A DNA stretch of 64,000 nucleotides from Topomyia yanbarensis (GCF_030247195.1 NC_080671.1:208571993-208635992), one strand, 5' to 3'. Positions 11,401 through 21,690 are shown, counted from the stretch's first letter. Program-made: numbers and translations. The notes: generated from the sequence alone by a model not told the origin.

Positions 11401-12169
11401 TTCGTGTTAAGTCATAAGGAACATTGATTGAATTCGTAAGGCCTAATTCACTGTTAATTGAAACAACGATTGGCAAATGATCGCTACCGTGAGGATCAGG
11501 TACAACCTTCCACGTGCAATCTAACCGAAGTGATGTCGAGCACAGAGATAGATCTAATGCACTTGGACGTGCAGGAGGTCTGGGGATGCGTGTTGTTTCG
11601 CCAGTATTTAAAACTGTCATATTAAATTCGTCACAAACATTGTATATCAAAGAGGATCGATTATCATTGTAGAGGGAACCCCACAATACTCCGTGCGAGT
11701 TGAAGTCTCCCAGTATCAGACGCGGAGCAGCCATGGATTCCACTACCTCAAAAATTTGACGTTGTCCAATTTGAACTTTGGGAGGTATATATATAGAAGC
11801 GATAGACATGTCTTTGCCTTTAATGTTCGTTTGGACAGCAACAGCCTCAATGCCCGCAAACAAGGGGATGTTAATTCTATAGAAAGAATAGCACTTTTTA
11901 ATTCCTAGAAGCACTCCTCCATACGGGGTGTCTCGGTCTAGGCGAATAATGTTGAAATCATTTAAGTTGAAATTAATGTTTGAGGTAAGCCATGTTTCAC
12001 ATAGAGCAAAAGCATCGCATTTTAAATTATGCAGTAAAATTTTTAAGGAATCAATTTTAGGTATGATACTTCTGCAATTCCACTGTAAAACAGTGATGGA
12101 ATCTTTCATTGGAGGAGGTGAATTACCCATTGAAAGATACAATCGCTGCAAGGATGGGCCATTGAGCAA
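8438..12169 (-). CDS. I-type LINE ORF2: endonuclease, RT, RNase H
   Basis: Uninterrupted 1243-residue protein. The AP-type endonuclease is at about residues 26-236 (LQWNCRSI, ALCETWL, LILGDFNSHG, GSDHLPI). RT is at about 495-760 (SYRPIAMLSC, FLDIKGAFDSV, GLPQGSCLSPLLYNF, and the catalytic QLADDG, an ADD box). RNase H is at about 961-1085 (FYTDGS, YIAELAAVHYSL, LTDSLSTIAAL, WLPAHCSIAGNEKADNLA, with all acidic residues in place). A C-terminal Cys/His motif lies at about 1175-1195 (CACGEGYHDIEHVVWSC). The length fits a complete I-superfamily ORF2. It overlaps the end of ORF1 by about 47 bases in another frame. The likely role is target-primed reverse transcription in the nucleus. No inactivating change is visible, making this the only ORF in the window that looks fully functional. 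Confidence 0.93.
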   Translation of the reverse strand: MLNGPSLQRLYLSMGNSPPPMKDSITVLQWNCRSIIPKIDSLKILLHNLKCDAFALCETWLTSNINFNLNDFNIIRLDRDTPYGGVLLGIKKCYSFYRINIPLFAGIEAVAVQTNIKGKDMSIASIYIPPKVQIGQRQIFEVVESMAAPRLILGDFNSHGVLWGSLYNDNRSSLIYNVCDEFNMTVLNTGETTRIPRPPARPSALDLSLCSTSLRLDCTWKVVPDPHGSDHLPIVVSINSELGLTNSINVPYDLTRNIDWKTYETLISTSLASTEELPPTEEYEFLAGLIVEAAEQAQTKCNPGMTIHRRPPNPWWDKECSDAYEAKQVAYKEIMKQKGGIRENFENYFILQNKFDSIRRAKKSSYWRHFVNGLSRETSMSTLWNTARRMRNRNVTNESEDFSNRWIFNFAKKICPDSAPAQKITRDAPTSNDFIDSPLTMMEFSIALLSCNNNAPGLDRIKFNLVKNLPDLAKRRLLNLFNKLLEQNIVPHDWRQVRVIAIPKPGKPASDHNSYRPIAMLSCIRKLLEKIILRRLDNWVEANGLLSDTQFGFRRGKGTNDCLALLSSEIQLAYAKKEQMASVFLDIKGAFDSVSIDVLSEKLHQCGLSPILNNYLYNLLSEKHMHFSYGDLATFRISYMGLPQGSCLSPLLYNFYVNDIDNCIVSPCTLRQLADDGVVSVTGPKALNLQQPLQDSLDNLSSWALKLGIDFSTEKTELVVFSRKRDPAQLQLQLVGRTIAQVLTFKYLGIWFDSKGTWGGHIRYLITKCQQRINFLRTITGSWWGSHPSDMIRLYQTTILSVMEYGCICFRSAANTHIIKLERIQYRCLRIALGCMQSTHTMSLEVLAGVLPLKDRFWDLSSRLLIRCEVMNPLVIENFERLVELQPQTRFMTVYFNHMSQEITPAKYVPTYVNILDIPESTLFFDTSMQAEIRGIPDHLRSREIPKIFTSKYQHIDCLKMFYTDGSRISEATGFGIFNNNFSISLKLAEPASVYIAELAAVHYSLQIINTLPPNHYFILTDSLSTIAALRSKRIDNHDPFFLGKIRESLSNLTRKCYKFTLVWLPAHCSIAGNEKADNLAKIGALDGEIYERPIAYNEFYSASRQRTLASWQTSWDNGDMGRWLHSITPKVSTKAWFKGLDVIRDFIRVMSRLMSNHYTLDAHLRRIGLAEGNHCACGEGYHDIEHVVWSCTEYREARSQLVDSLQVRGRPIHVPVRDILAYRDLLYMELIYHFLKTASVKI

Positions 12170-13422
12170 TCAGCTGCTCTAAAAATGTTCTAATTGTTGG
12201 GAGGAAAGCTGAAAGTATACTCTTTAGTGGTTCAGAAATATTGAATGCTTTAAAAATCCAATCAACAATTTCAGAAAATTTCAATAATCCTACCCCCGGC
12301 TGAGGCTCAGAGGTAGTCGAAATTTTATTATTTCCAGTAATGGTGTTCTGTTTGGATTGTACGTTCCCAAAACCGGGCGGAATTGATTTCGGTTTTGAAT
12401 CGGAGTTTTTCGGTTTTGGGCGCAGTTTATCTATTGGTGGAGAAATTTTAAGGCCCTTTCTTGGCAGCTTGGGAAAAGAAGACTGTTTTCTTTTTCTGGA
12501 ATTTCCGGGTAAAACAAATGATGTACCTTCGCACGCTCCGTCAGAGTCAGACTGTTCCGAAAATAGAGATGCGTAAGTGTTTTCTAAGAAGATGGGTTTA
12601 GGGGTAGCATTTTTCAACATTTCTGCATAGGAGCGCTTAGACCTCTCCTTCAAGGATCGTTTAATTTTATCCTCACGCAATTTATAAATGGGGCATGCAG
12701 AGAGCTCATGTGAGTTTTCTCCGCACATTAAACATTTTTCTGAATTTTCATTGCATGTATCCTCTTGATGAGAACCCCCACATTTGCCACACCGTGCCTT
12801 ATTGGAACAGTAAGTGGCTGTGTGGCCAAGCTGTTTGCAATTAAGGCAATTCATTACACGAGGGATAAAAAGGCGAACAGGGAGACGAATCTTATCGATA
12901 ATGACATAGTTGGGCAGCGCAGACCCAGCGAAAGTCACTCGAAATGAGTCAGTCGTGTGATACTGAATGCAATTGCTTGCATTCAAGTATTTTTACGTCT
13001 TTAAGTATGGTGTCTTTGAAACGACCAACCCCATGCTTAACTAAGTCATCAACAGTCAAACTCGATTCTGTGATGACCCCATCAATTTCAATTTCCTTTG
13101 AAGGAATATACGCTCTATACTCACGCGTAAAAAGCTCGCAAGAAGCAATTGCATTGGCTTGTTTGAGACTACCAACGACAATGCGTATTTTATCTTTATT
13201 GACTTTGACGATCTCTTTTACATCCGAGAATCGCGAAGTCAAATCTTTAGAAATTTGAATAATATTTAGCGCCTTTACTTTACGCCTAATAAATACAATC
13301 CATGGTCCCGTTGACGACTCTGGGTAAATTTTAATTCTAGTCGGATTTACATTTTCAGCATAAGGCTTAGGGGGAGGGTCTGGTACTCGTTCTCCCATCT
13401 CTTCATCCATTTTACCTAGCAA
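12123..13422 (-). pseudogene. I-type LINE ORF1 (gag-like), one frameshift
   Basis: Two overlapping minus-strand frames. 12949-13422 gives the N-terminal part, with RRM-like alternating segments. 12123-12986 gives the C-terminal part, with zinc-knuckle motifs CLNCKQLGHTATYC, CGKCGGSHQEDTC and CLMCGENSHELSAC. The frames overlap at 12949-12986 and fit one continuous protein if a single base is gained or lost near 12965-12980. ORF1 proteins of this superfamily coat the element RNA and deliver it to the nucleus. The C-terminal third is basic, serine/proline-rich and of low complexity. The shift may be a real mutation or an assembly error. I found no slippery-site pattern that would argue for programmed shifting. 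Confidence 0.82.
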
Positions 13423-13429
13423 GAAAAAC

Positions 13430-14119
13430 TATCACAAAAAGGAATGAAAAATATACCTGTTATACCTGTAGAACACACCTCATGTGTTACGTTGTAAACT
13501 CGGTGCCCGTTGTTTGACAATGTGACACTTGCTGTCCTTCTTCGTCGCGTTGCTTCTTCAGTAGAGAAATAGGCCTACCTGCAACACTTCAAAACTCTCT
13601 CCGGTTAAGCTGCTCGTCGGTATCACCACCACAAGCGCGCTCTCTCCGTTTCCACCACCTCGGTAGACAAATGTGGCTACCTGTGGCTTGCTGCGAAAAT
13701 TCCACTGTCGATGCGGCACTTTTCGGTGCCACTTGTTTTCCTTATTCGTCGTACCACTTCTGCGGTAGACAAATAGAGCAAATGGGTCTACCTGTGACGC
13801 TTCCCTCTCGTCGATTAGAATTGCCCGACGACACCAATACACTATATTTTTTTCTGTGTGTACAGGCACGATCACTGTCGATTTCTGTCACCGCGGTAGG
13901 CAAATTCGTCTACCCGCGGTTTGCTGTCAAAACACCACTTGTCGAGGATGCCGTTGACCACGCCTCCGACGTATCAACTGTCGACTCACACTTAACAAAC
14001 TGGTCTCTCTCTCTCTCCCACAATAACGCATACAGCGTCTCGCACTCCGTCACTCTCTCGAGAACAAAACCTTCCACCTGGAGGCACAACCGTCTCGGTC
14101 GGTTGCAAAAACTGTTATG
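13430..14119 (-). repeat. I-type LINE 5' UTR with about four ~100-130 bp monomers
   Basis: On the plus strand the block gtagacaaat...tctacctg...gcttgctg...cactgtcga recurs at about 13563, 13662, 13764 and 13895. Spacings are about 100-130 bp and identity is only moderate. The array lies directly upstream of ORF1. In other LINEs such monomer arrays serve as the internal RNA polymerase II promoter; that role here is inference. The 5' terminus at 14119 is set by the TSD. Confidence 0.6.
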
Positions 14120-14202
14120 TCTTTGACCTCTGTGGACCTCTGTTGTCAGGATTTGGTCCGGTTTTATCTAGCCTCTTTGTATTTTCATCTATCTTCTGTT
14201 CA

Positions 14203-14814
14203 CTATGTTGTCTTCGTTGTTCCCACGAATCCTTTTGAAAGTTCCATTCTAGGTATGCTGGAAATATTGGCAGCTAACATGGCGATTCGACAATCTTCGC
14301 GGGTGTTACGAAACAGAACGTCAAATTTCCGTTTCTCATCCCACGGACACGAAAGACTACGAAAGATCCGGACCATATCTAAATAGTAGTCCTGGAATTT
14401 CTCCCTGGCACCCTGTTTCCTACTATTAGCCTGCCGTTCGTACACGTAATCGATATCAACGGGTAAGAATTCATGTTTAAGCTCTAAATTCTCCCAGCTT
14501 CCCAATTCGTTCTCCCCGTTCACTTCCATAAACCACGATCTTGCTTTGTGCGTAAACAAATGATGAGCATACTGGAATAGTTCCACCCCTGAGAGCCCTT
14601 CTGACCGTCTGTTAAACTCTACCTCCTTTAAAAACTCGTTAAGCCTTCTCCCATTGTCCATCCCACCATAACGGACCGACCATTTGTGTACTGGTAAGCG
14701 GTGACTTCCGGTTAACTTCTCTAACCTGTTATCTACCATCTCATTTTTTCGATCTAACGCGTTTATTTCCGGATTCCGCGAACTGTTCAACGAACTCCCT
14801 TTTCTTTCAACCAT
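14203..14814 (-). pseudogene. gypsy1 gag, capsid part
   Basis: 203-codon frame with a Retrotrans_gag-type core (AHHLFTHKARSWFMEV, then ...SWENLELKHEFLP and YERQANSRKQGAREKFQDYY). A one-base shift near 14240 puts the natural continuation in another frame. That continuation is open up to the LINE TSD and into the nucleocapsid at 8115. A stop or shift separates it from the upstream gag piece at 14910-15693. Confidence 0.75.
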
Positions 14815-14909
14815 TCCAAAAAATTTTAATGCTTCCCTTTTTTCTGCTCACCTACTTTGTTCACTGCCTCGTCTATCTGTGTACTGTCGGTGATTTTGTA
14901 CCGATCTTC

Positions 14910-15693
14910 CTACACCCGATTTGCAGTTTGTTTTGCTTCCAAGGCATGGATGCGCTGTAACAATTGATCCACAACTGTTAACAACTCCCTATTCTCCACA
15001 ATTAGCTTTTCTTTCTCCCTATCCGCCACGTTTTCTACATCACCACCCACAGCAACATTTTCATCCACTCCAGTATTACGTTCCTCTCTTTCTCCTGGGT
15101 TCCTACGCTCATCTTCATCTGAACTAACCTGCTCTACCCTTTCTTCTTCTGACTCTTCCTCTTCCCCTTCAATCTGGTCTATTTGGTTTTCCTCTCTCCA
15201 CGCTCGAATCAAGCTTTCATTAACAATGGCAAGTTCAGCCTCTCTCACTTCTGGGAGGTGGGACGTGATCGAATAGTACTCATTCAACATTCTCACACAA
15301 TTCCCGGCAATCATCGCTAAACTATTCAAGTCTGCCTCTTCAACAACGTAAGCTTTCATTCTTTCCATTCTAAAAAGGACATGGATTAACTTCGTTTTAA
15401 ACTTTCGCTCTGGTGCTTTTTTTCGATTTTCGGCCTTCCACTGCTCTTGTAAGCTCATTCATTATTTCGTCACACAATCCTAACTCTTGTTCTACCGATT
15501 CGTTTACAAACCCAAACTCAACATTTCCCTGACCTTTTTCTATTTTCAGGCGAGTTCGGAGTCTTCTCTCCAACTGACTACGCGGAGCATCCAGGTTTAT
15601 GTTGCGAATTTGAAGTTAGTGTTCAAGCTCATCCACCGCTAAGTGGGCTGTATTCATCGCATGATACTGCGCTGCTAAATGAGAGTGTTCCAT
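14910..15693 (-). pseudogene. gypsy1 gag, N-terminal part
   Basis: The likely start is the ATG at 15691-15693 (MEHSHLAAQYHAMN). This frame has an in-phase TAA at 15616-15618, then continues open and passes by a one-base shift near 15430 into the 182-codon frame 14910-15458. That frame is helical and strongly acidic towards its end (EGEEEESEEE), finishing in a heptad-rich segment typical of gag N-terminal regions. It is not recognisable on its own; the assignment rests on its position between the leader and the capsid piece. Confidence 0.6.
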
Positions 15694-16178
15694 CGCTACG
15701 AAATGCGTTCAATCAAAGGAATATTCTGAATAATAAAAATGTCAACTTAGAAACGAAATCAGTTTGCACATTTTCCTTGTGAAAGCAAATTTATTTTTAA
15801 AATTTACAACTTAGCTATGTTTCCACCGTTAACTTCAATAAATTTCAGGTTCTGTTTGGTGTTTTTATTCCCACTGTCCGAAATCGATTCATTCCACAAA
15901 TGAAAATGTTTTGCGCGATAAAATATTTACTTTATTATAACTTGTTTTTTTAATCGATTTCTCTCAATGGTGGATCGCAATTCTCACAATTACAGACAAT
16001 CAAGACCCCTCAAACAAGTTGTTTTTCAAAAATGTTTCGCTCAACAGTGCTAGATTTTTTTAAGTGACACCGATCAATCCCGCTCAAGAACCTTGGAAGT
16101 TTTCCCAGAGACTTCTGCAATCAAGTTCCTGGTCTTCAAGTGTTTCTATATCGAACAATATTCGCGACTCTACTTTAA
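15694..16178 (-). other. gypsy1 leader
   Basis: Untranslated leader between the primer-binding site and the gag ATG, AT-rich, with no open frame of note. Confidence 0.55.
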
Positions 16179-16190
16179 CGTTGGGCGCCA
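16179..16190 (-). other. gypsy1 primer-binding site, tRNA-Lys type
   Basis: The plus strand reads CGTTGGGCGCCA three bases inside the 5' LTR. Its complement TGGCGCCCAACG matches the 3' end of a lysine tRNA as used by gypsy-type elements and many retroviruses. Recognition of the tRNA is from memory. Confidence 0.8.
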
Positions 16191-16193
16191 AAG

Positions 16194-17177
16194 TGTAACC
16201 TGGCGGAGTCGTTACTCCCAGCACCTATGAGACCCCCCTCTACACTTCTCAGGGAATGCTTGCGGTCGCGAACTATTGCCAAGAAAACGCTTGTTTGACT
16301 TTCAAGTAAAAACCCACTATATTTCCGGATATCGATGTCACTTTTTATTCTTCTGTTGGTTGAGCACTTTTCCCACTTTCTTAAGCTACTCCTACCTCGG
16401 GTGCCGATGGTGGCACTACACCTGCTGTTGTTTCGGGGCCCCTTCTGCTACTGCAGCTTCGCCGTCGTGCTCAGTGGTGTTCACAGTTTCCGTCGTAGCT
16501 CGCGGAATCTACGCTGGTTATTAACGGCGTCTCGTTGCCTGCAGAAGGACCTTGGTAACCCTGCTGTGCTGGCCTGAATGTGGTGACGTATCCAGGCAGC
16601 TTTTAGGAGGCCGGTAGGAATGGCGTCGGCCTTGACTCCGCGATGGCGGTCGCAACTATATCGCGCTTTTATGATGGTTGACGGGTCGGGAAACTCCGGC
16701 GGTCTAGCACGCTCTGGAGGTTTCCTAGGGTAAAACCGAAGGGTCCTGGTTGTCTTCTCCTTATTCGCTTCCTCTTTCGTCACTTAAATGCAATCACTGC
16801 TCAAAACTTTATCTTCCACTTAAACTTTTCGTACCGCTTTGCTAGGTGGTTACCAGGCTAATGGCGTATTTAGTCCTGGTCGTTCACCTCGAACCTCGAC
16901 CGTTGACCCCTCAGTCGTCCACATATTCCGCCCCATGCTGTCCTTATAGTTGTGTGGTTATCGCCACCCTCCATGGCCGCCTACTTCCTTCGATATGCGC
17001 TACCAGTGGTGGGTGGTGGAAACTGCTGCATGTGATGGATGGCTGCGTGCTATGTGGGTGTTGGGTGGGCTGCTTACCGTTAGATCTTACATTTATACAC
17101 AAATACACAAATAAACACAAAAATTACGAAACGCGAAAATCTCAACAGTCTTGGACGAAACTAAACCACTTGTTACA
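16194..17177 (-). repeat. gypsy1 5' LTR
   Basis: 984 bp, bounded by TGTAAC and GTTACA. About ten base differences from the LTR at 2838-3830. Transcription would start here and run toward lower coordinates. The outer edge abuts the hAT coding sequence with TSD TGTG at 17178-17181. Confidence 0.93.
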
Positions 17178-19106
17178 TGTGTTCAAGCGTATCCTCTGCC
17201 AATGTTGAACGATGGGGTGAAAGGATTAATGCCAGGGCACTGAACGATCTTTCTACTGTAGATTGGGTGGCTGGTACAGACATGACTACAGATGCTACAG
17301 CAGATAGCTCAGGATGGCTCGTTTTTCGGTTCATCCAATGACTCCATACGTCATATTTTGTACTTTGAAGCTGTTCAGCTTGGAGTGCTCGTAGCTGCTG
17401 TTGAAATGTTGTACTTAAAGCATCAACAGTGGCAAGCGACCTACCGAACATCGCAGTAATAAAATCATCACTTTCATTTGACACATCAGTCACGTTTGAA
17501 GAACATGTTGGCTGAGCCCAACGGTGAGGATCCAATTTCTTTATTCTTTCCCATGTTTGTATAATGAATCTCTAGCAGTGAAAAACTATATTAAAAAAAA
17601 AAAAAAAATATTTTCGAATCGACGTAATTGAAACGAGGGTCGAGGTATACGGCCATTTTAAAAGCCATTGATGCACGCAGATTTTCAAGTCTGGATGATA
17701 ATGCTTCTGTTAATTCGCGAGAAAATGGATTGCTTTTTAATTTCTCCACTGAACATATGGTCATCAGCCATTCCATGTAAAAGTCGCTCAGTGATGTGTG
17801 CTTCTCCTGCAACTTTTTCGTACAAATGTAACATGGCTTCCAAATAATCCTGGATAAAATCCCAGCTCGGCGAAAGATCTAGAAAGCATTTAAATAAACA
17901 TTCTAACAATTCATTACCCACAGCATGAGTTTTACCTAATTCAGAAAATTCTTCGGAAAGTTGAGAGAAGAACATCTTCTGATCCATGAGACATTCGAAC
18001 ATTTTATAAATACCTCCCCACCTAGTTTGGCACCACACCGAAGGATATTTGGCATGGTGGTAATCGAAAAATGTTTTATATTTTATATTTTTGCAGCGCT
18101 TGGCAACCTCTGTAATTTTCTTTACCATATCGTTGCTTTTGTTCACAACATCGAGGATAGCAAGTTGCAGAGTATGAACTACACATCTTACCATATTCAA
18201 GTTATCCCGGGCTTGATCATGAAACTCATTTGTAAGTTTTTCAGCAACCTCATCAGCACGATCACTTGTGTTGTCGACATCATCCATCTCTTCATACAGT
18301 GTTATAATTGATGATTCAACTTCGTCCTTCAATCGCCGTATACACGCAAGCATGTTTGCGCCGTTATCAACCGTTATTGAAAATATTTGTTCAATCTTAA
18401 GATCGTAGCGAGCCAATATCTCCAGCACTTTATCTTTGAGGTAAGCGGCAGTTTGCCTGTCCTTCACCTCAATCATGCCTTGTAATGATTGTTATTAGAA
18501 ACATTTTAACCTATATTGTGTAAACTTACCTAAAGTTCTAACTAGTATTTTGCTACCTACAACATATTGAACACCAATTCCCAATACACGATGATTCGAC
18601 CGACTAGCTGAGTCTATCATCAAGCAAAGCAACCGAGTCTTCATCTCAGCCGCCATGGCTGGTACCATTTTGGAGACCACCTGCTTGATATGTGCTTTGG
18701 CGTTTGGTCTATTCAGCGCAAGTACCAAAGCTGCACCCAGCGGATCAAAAATCTGTCGAAGACCTTCCCAATCGAAGCATGACAACGGAAGATTGTGATA
18801 AGCAACAAGTTTTATTGCTGAATCAACCAACAATTGCTTATCAATGGCCACTGATTTCTTAGGGATACTCCGTGCTTTTTTAACAGTTTCTTCACCGGTC
18901 AGTCCGTGTTTTATAGCCAAAGCCGTACGACGAGTTCGAAAATGCCGAATGAAGTTTCCGATATCATATTTCGATGGGATGTATGTGCAACCATCATCCG
19001 AGCCTTCAATTCGACAGAAAGCCCGATCTCCGTTACGATGAACAAACCTAGCAGCAATTTCGGAGAGGTTTTTCCTTTGCTCATTTTTACGTTTTGAACC
19101 ATCCAT
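17178..19106 (-). pseudogene. hAT-superfamily transposase gene, disrupted
   Basis: Minus-strand gene. The likely start is the ATG at 19104-19106 (MDGSKRKNEQ); the frame is open upstream to 19241, but that part looks like 5' UTR. In order: a poor BED-like finger (CRIEGSDDGC...HFRTRR), the first catalytic region LLCLMIDSASRSNHR, a short intron, the second region SITVDNGANMLACIRRLKDE, a helical insertion domain, and the C-terminal dimerisation domain (SHPELSAVASVVMSVPATQSTVERSFSAL). Defects are a one-base shift near 17818 in a run of A, a second break around a T-run at 17592-17607 (possibly another intron ending at CACTGCTAG), and the gypsy1 insertion at 17178. I did not identify terminal inverted repeats, so whether this was a mobile copy or a domesticated gene is open. 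Confidence 0.88.
18479..18529 (-). other. 51-bp GT-AG intron of the hAT gene
   Basis: The minus strand reads ...ACTTTAG/GTAAGTTT...CATTACAAG/GCATGATT. Removing 18479-18529 joins VRTLG to MIEVKDRQ in frame. The donor is a perfect consensus. The length is typical of dipteran small introns. Confidence 0.8.
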
Positions 19107-19198
19107 TCCGGTGAACGCTTGATGAACCGCAGGTAAAATCAATTGAATGTGAACAACTGTTTCAAATGAAATGACACGGGGGCGGAGTATGCATATAT

Positions 19199-21471
19199 AT
19201 GAAAAATAAGCTAATACGTCGGATTGTGCGAAAATCCACACAAACAGATTTCACTCGTTCTATACCAGAATTTCTGCTGCTGGAGATCCAGTGCGATATT
19301 GACAAGATTCTTTTAGGAGTCTACTACAACCCTCCGAATGTAGATTGCTCTGAAACACTACTACATCATTTCGATGAATATACTGTCAAGTACAATTCCA
19401 CATTTTTTCTGGGTGACTTCAAGACAGACCTGCTGAAACACACTGGTAAATCGCAATATTTTAAGAATGCTTTATCGAACATGTTCTACACGTGTATCAA
19501 TGATGAACCTACGTTTTTTCACCGAACGGGCTATTCCTTGCTCGATCTTTTTCTAACGGATTCCCCTAACGCAGTCCTTAGATTTGAACAGGTAGCTCTG
19601 TCCGGAATATCAAAACATGACTTGATATTTTCTTCCCTTAACTTTTCAGCTAAATTTGAACCAGAACTCATACATTATAGGAAATACAAACATTATGACA
19701 CCCAGGGACTAAGTGGAGCCTTCGACAACATTGATTGGAGCGAATATTGATCACCCTGATATGCTAGTTAATATTTTGAATGGCCATTTACACCGAATTC
19801 ATGATTCATTCTTTCCTATGAGAGTTGCTAAGCCTAGAATTTATCCCTGGTTCAATGCGAATATTGAAAGAGCTATGGTCAGCAGAGATATAGCCTATAG
19901 AAATTGGAAGTACACCAAAAGTGTACAAGATCATGTCCATTATAAACGCCTCACGAATAAAACAAATGAACTTATTAAAAAGTCTAAAATTGATTTTGAC
20001 AGACGTAATTTTAATGTGGAAATTCCTAGTAAGCAACTTTGGAACAACATTAAAAAACTCGGTATTTCTAAAAAAGGAGCGGTTCAAAATAACTTTGATC
20101 ATTCTGCAAACGATATCAATGAGTACTTTTCTTCCAATTTTACCACCGACAACTCTTCGATTCCTACCTTCCCTACAAATAACAATGGTTTCCATTTTAG
20201 GCTTATCCAATACTATGAAATTATGAACGCCGTATTCTCGATTAGTTCTAATGCAGTCAGACTGGATAATATTCCTATACAATACATTAAATTAATCCTG
20301 CCACATGCAATGCCATATATACGACATTTGTTTAATTCAATTATAAAATCATCAGTGTTTCCCCGCATGTGGAAATGTGTAAAAGTAATTCCCATCAAGA
20401 AAAAAGGCAATCTCGCTTGTTTATCTAATCTTCGACCTATTAGCTTGCTCAGCGCGATGTCTAAAGTTTTTTAAAACTTCTACTTTTTTCTAGAAAATTC
20501 CACAGCACTGAAACCGCATTGATGAAGGTGCATGATGATATTTCGCAAGTGATTGATAAACGCGGAATTGCAATTCTTCTGTTACTTGACTTTGCCAAAG
20601 CGTTTTACCGTGTATCACATAGCAAACTTTTATCGAAACTAGTATCGTCTTTTCAATTTTCTCATTTAGCGGCGAATTTGATAAAGTCATCTGCGTGATC
20701 GAAGCCAGGCAGTTTTCTTTGATGGGATTATGTCTTCCTATCTGCCCAGGAGTCCCACAAGGATCTGTACTTGGACCCATTTTGTTTTCACTTTTCATCA
20801 ATGACTTACCATTAGTATTGGATTTTTGCTCGATACATTTATTTGCTGATGATGTTCAAATTTATTTTTGTGCAAATAAAACATATAGTATGCAATGTAT
20901 AGCAAGAAAAATTATCCATGATTTAAGCAAAATTCTTCTTTGGTCCCAACAAAACCTGCTGTTTATTAACCCCACGAAAACTAAAGCAATGTAACTAAGC
21001 AGGTCTGCCATTCTCCCGACTCCACCTCAACTTTATATAGACAATGCATTAATCCAATTTGTGAATCGCACTGTTAATCTAGGTGTTATATTCACGTCTA
21101 ACTTAAGCTGGGATGATCAAGTAAATGCTCAGTGTGGAAAAATATACGGTACTCTGAAGTGTTTGAATCTAGTTACTAAACATTTAGAAATTACCACCAA
21201 AATTAAACTTTTCAAATCACTCGTTTTACCACATTTCATCTATGGAGACTTCATATTCTCAAATGCATCTGCAGCATCCATGAATAAGCTGAGAGTTGCT
21301 TTAAACGCGTGTGTTCGCTATATCTATAACCTCTCCAGGTATTCCCGTGTTTCTCATCTGCAAAAATCTCTCATCGGTTGCTCATTTGCAAACTTTTATG
21401 CTTATCGATCCAGTCTGATCCTATACCGACTTATTAGTTCCAAACACCTGCATATTTACATTGCAAACTAA
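19199..21471 (+). pseudogene. CR1/L2-like ORF2 remnant
   Basis: Pieces in order: endonuclease half (LGVYYNPPNVD, FFLGDFKTDLL, 19199-19750); linker and RT start (LWNNIKKLGI, VIPIKKKGN, LSNLRPISLLSAMSKVF, 19713-20474); an out-of-frame RT core at 20475-20700 with several stops; RT palm (PGVPQGSVLGPILFSLFIND, LFADDVQIYF, 20695-20994); and thumb/C-terminal region (NLGVIFTSNLSWDDQV, SLVLPHFIYGDFIF, 21061-21471). The FADD active site is intact, but at least four frame breaks make the gene dead. Confidence 0.82.
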
Positions 21472-21690
21472 GACCGCTACTTAACCCACGTACACTAAAT
21501 TATCAGTTACCTCAGCACAATACTGCTTATTACAACCAGTCCATGTTCGTTAGGGGTATTTCTGTGTATAACAATTTGCCATACATTTCAAAAACCATTA
21601 CCTCATTGAGAAACTTTAAACGAGAGCTGCTTGGTTACTTAAACAACGTGAATTAGAACGCGATATTAGAGAACAATTAGAATTAGATTA
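19199..21690 (+). mobile_element. CR1/L2-like LINE, 5'-truncated and decayed
   Basis: Plus-strand remnants of a LINE ORF2 without an RNase H domain. The 3' end has the short-period tail attagatt/tttagattt around 21670-21705 that CR1/L2-type elements often carry. The 5' end stops next to the hAT gene's 5' region with no TSD that I could identify. The clade assignment is from likeness only. Confidence 0.7.

Larger units (their letters stand above)
8116..14119 (-). mobile_element. Full-length I-type LINE (with RNase H) nested in gypsy1 gag
   Basis: 6.0 kb non-LTR retrotransposon on the minus strand. It is flanked by an exact 13-bp TSD, TCTTTGACCTCTG, at 8103-8115 and 14120-14132. The poly(A) tail shows as a T-run at 8116-8132. 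Layout from 14119 downward: 5' UTR with repeated monomers, ORF1 with three zinc-knuckle-like motifs, ORF2 with endonuclease, RT, RNase H and a terminal Cys/His motif, and a short 3' UTR. The RNase H domain and CCHC ORF1 place it in the I superfamily (I, Loner, LOA, Outcast and relatives); I cannot settle the clade. The long TSD and intact ORF2 indicate a young copy, necessarily younger than gypsy1. Confidence 0.93.
2838..17177 (-). mobile_element. gypsy1: Ty3/gypsy LTR retrotransposon with a nested LINE
   Basis: Complete LTR element on the minus strand, 14.3 kb as it stands and about 8.3 kb without the nested LINE at 8116-14119. The ends are TGTAAC...GTTACA, and the 4-bp TSD TGTG lies at 2834-2837 and 17178-17181. 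The order from 17177 downward is 5' LTR, primer site, leader, gag with CCHC knuckle, protease, truncated RT, RNase H, integrase with a GPY/F-like tail, polypurine tract, 3' LTR. The two LTRs differ by roughly ten substitutions plus two small indels over about 985 bp, so the insertion is recent. The coding region nevertheless has several one-base frameshifts and a deletion of the RT catalytic core, so this copy cannot be autonomous. No env-like ORF lies between integrase and the 3' LTR. The clade within Ty3/gypsy was not assigned. Confidence 0.92.
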
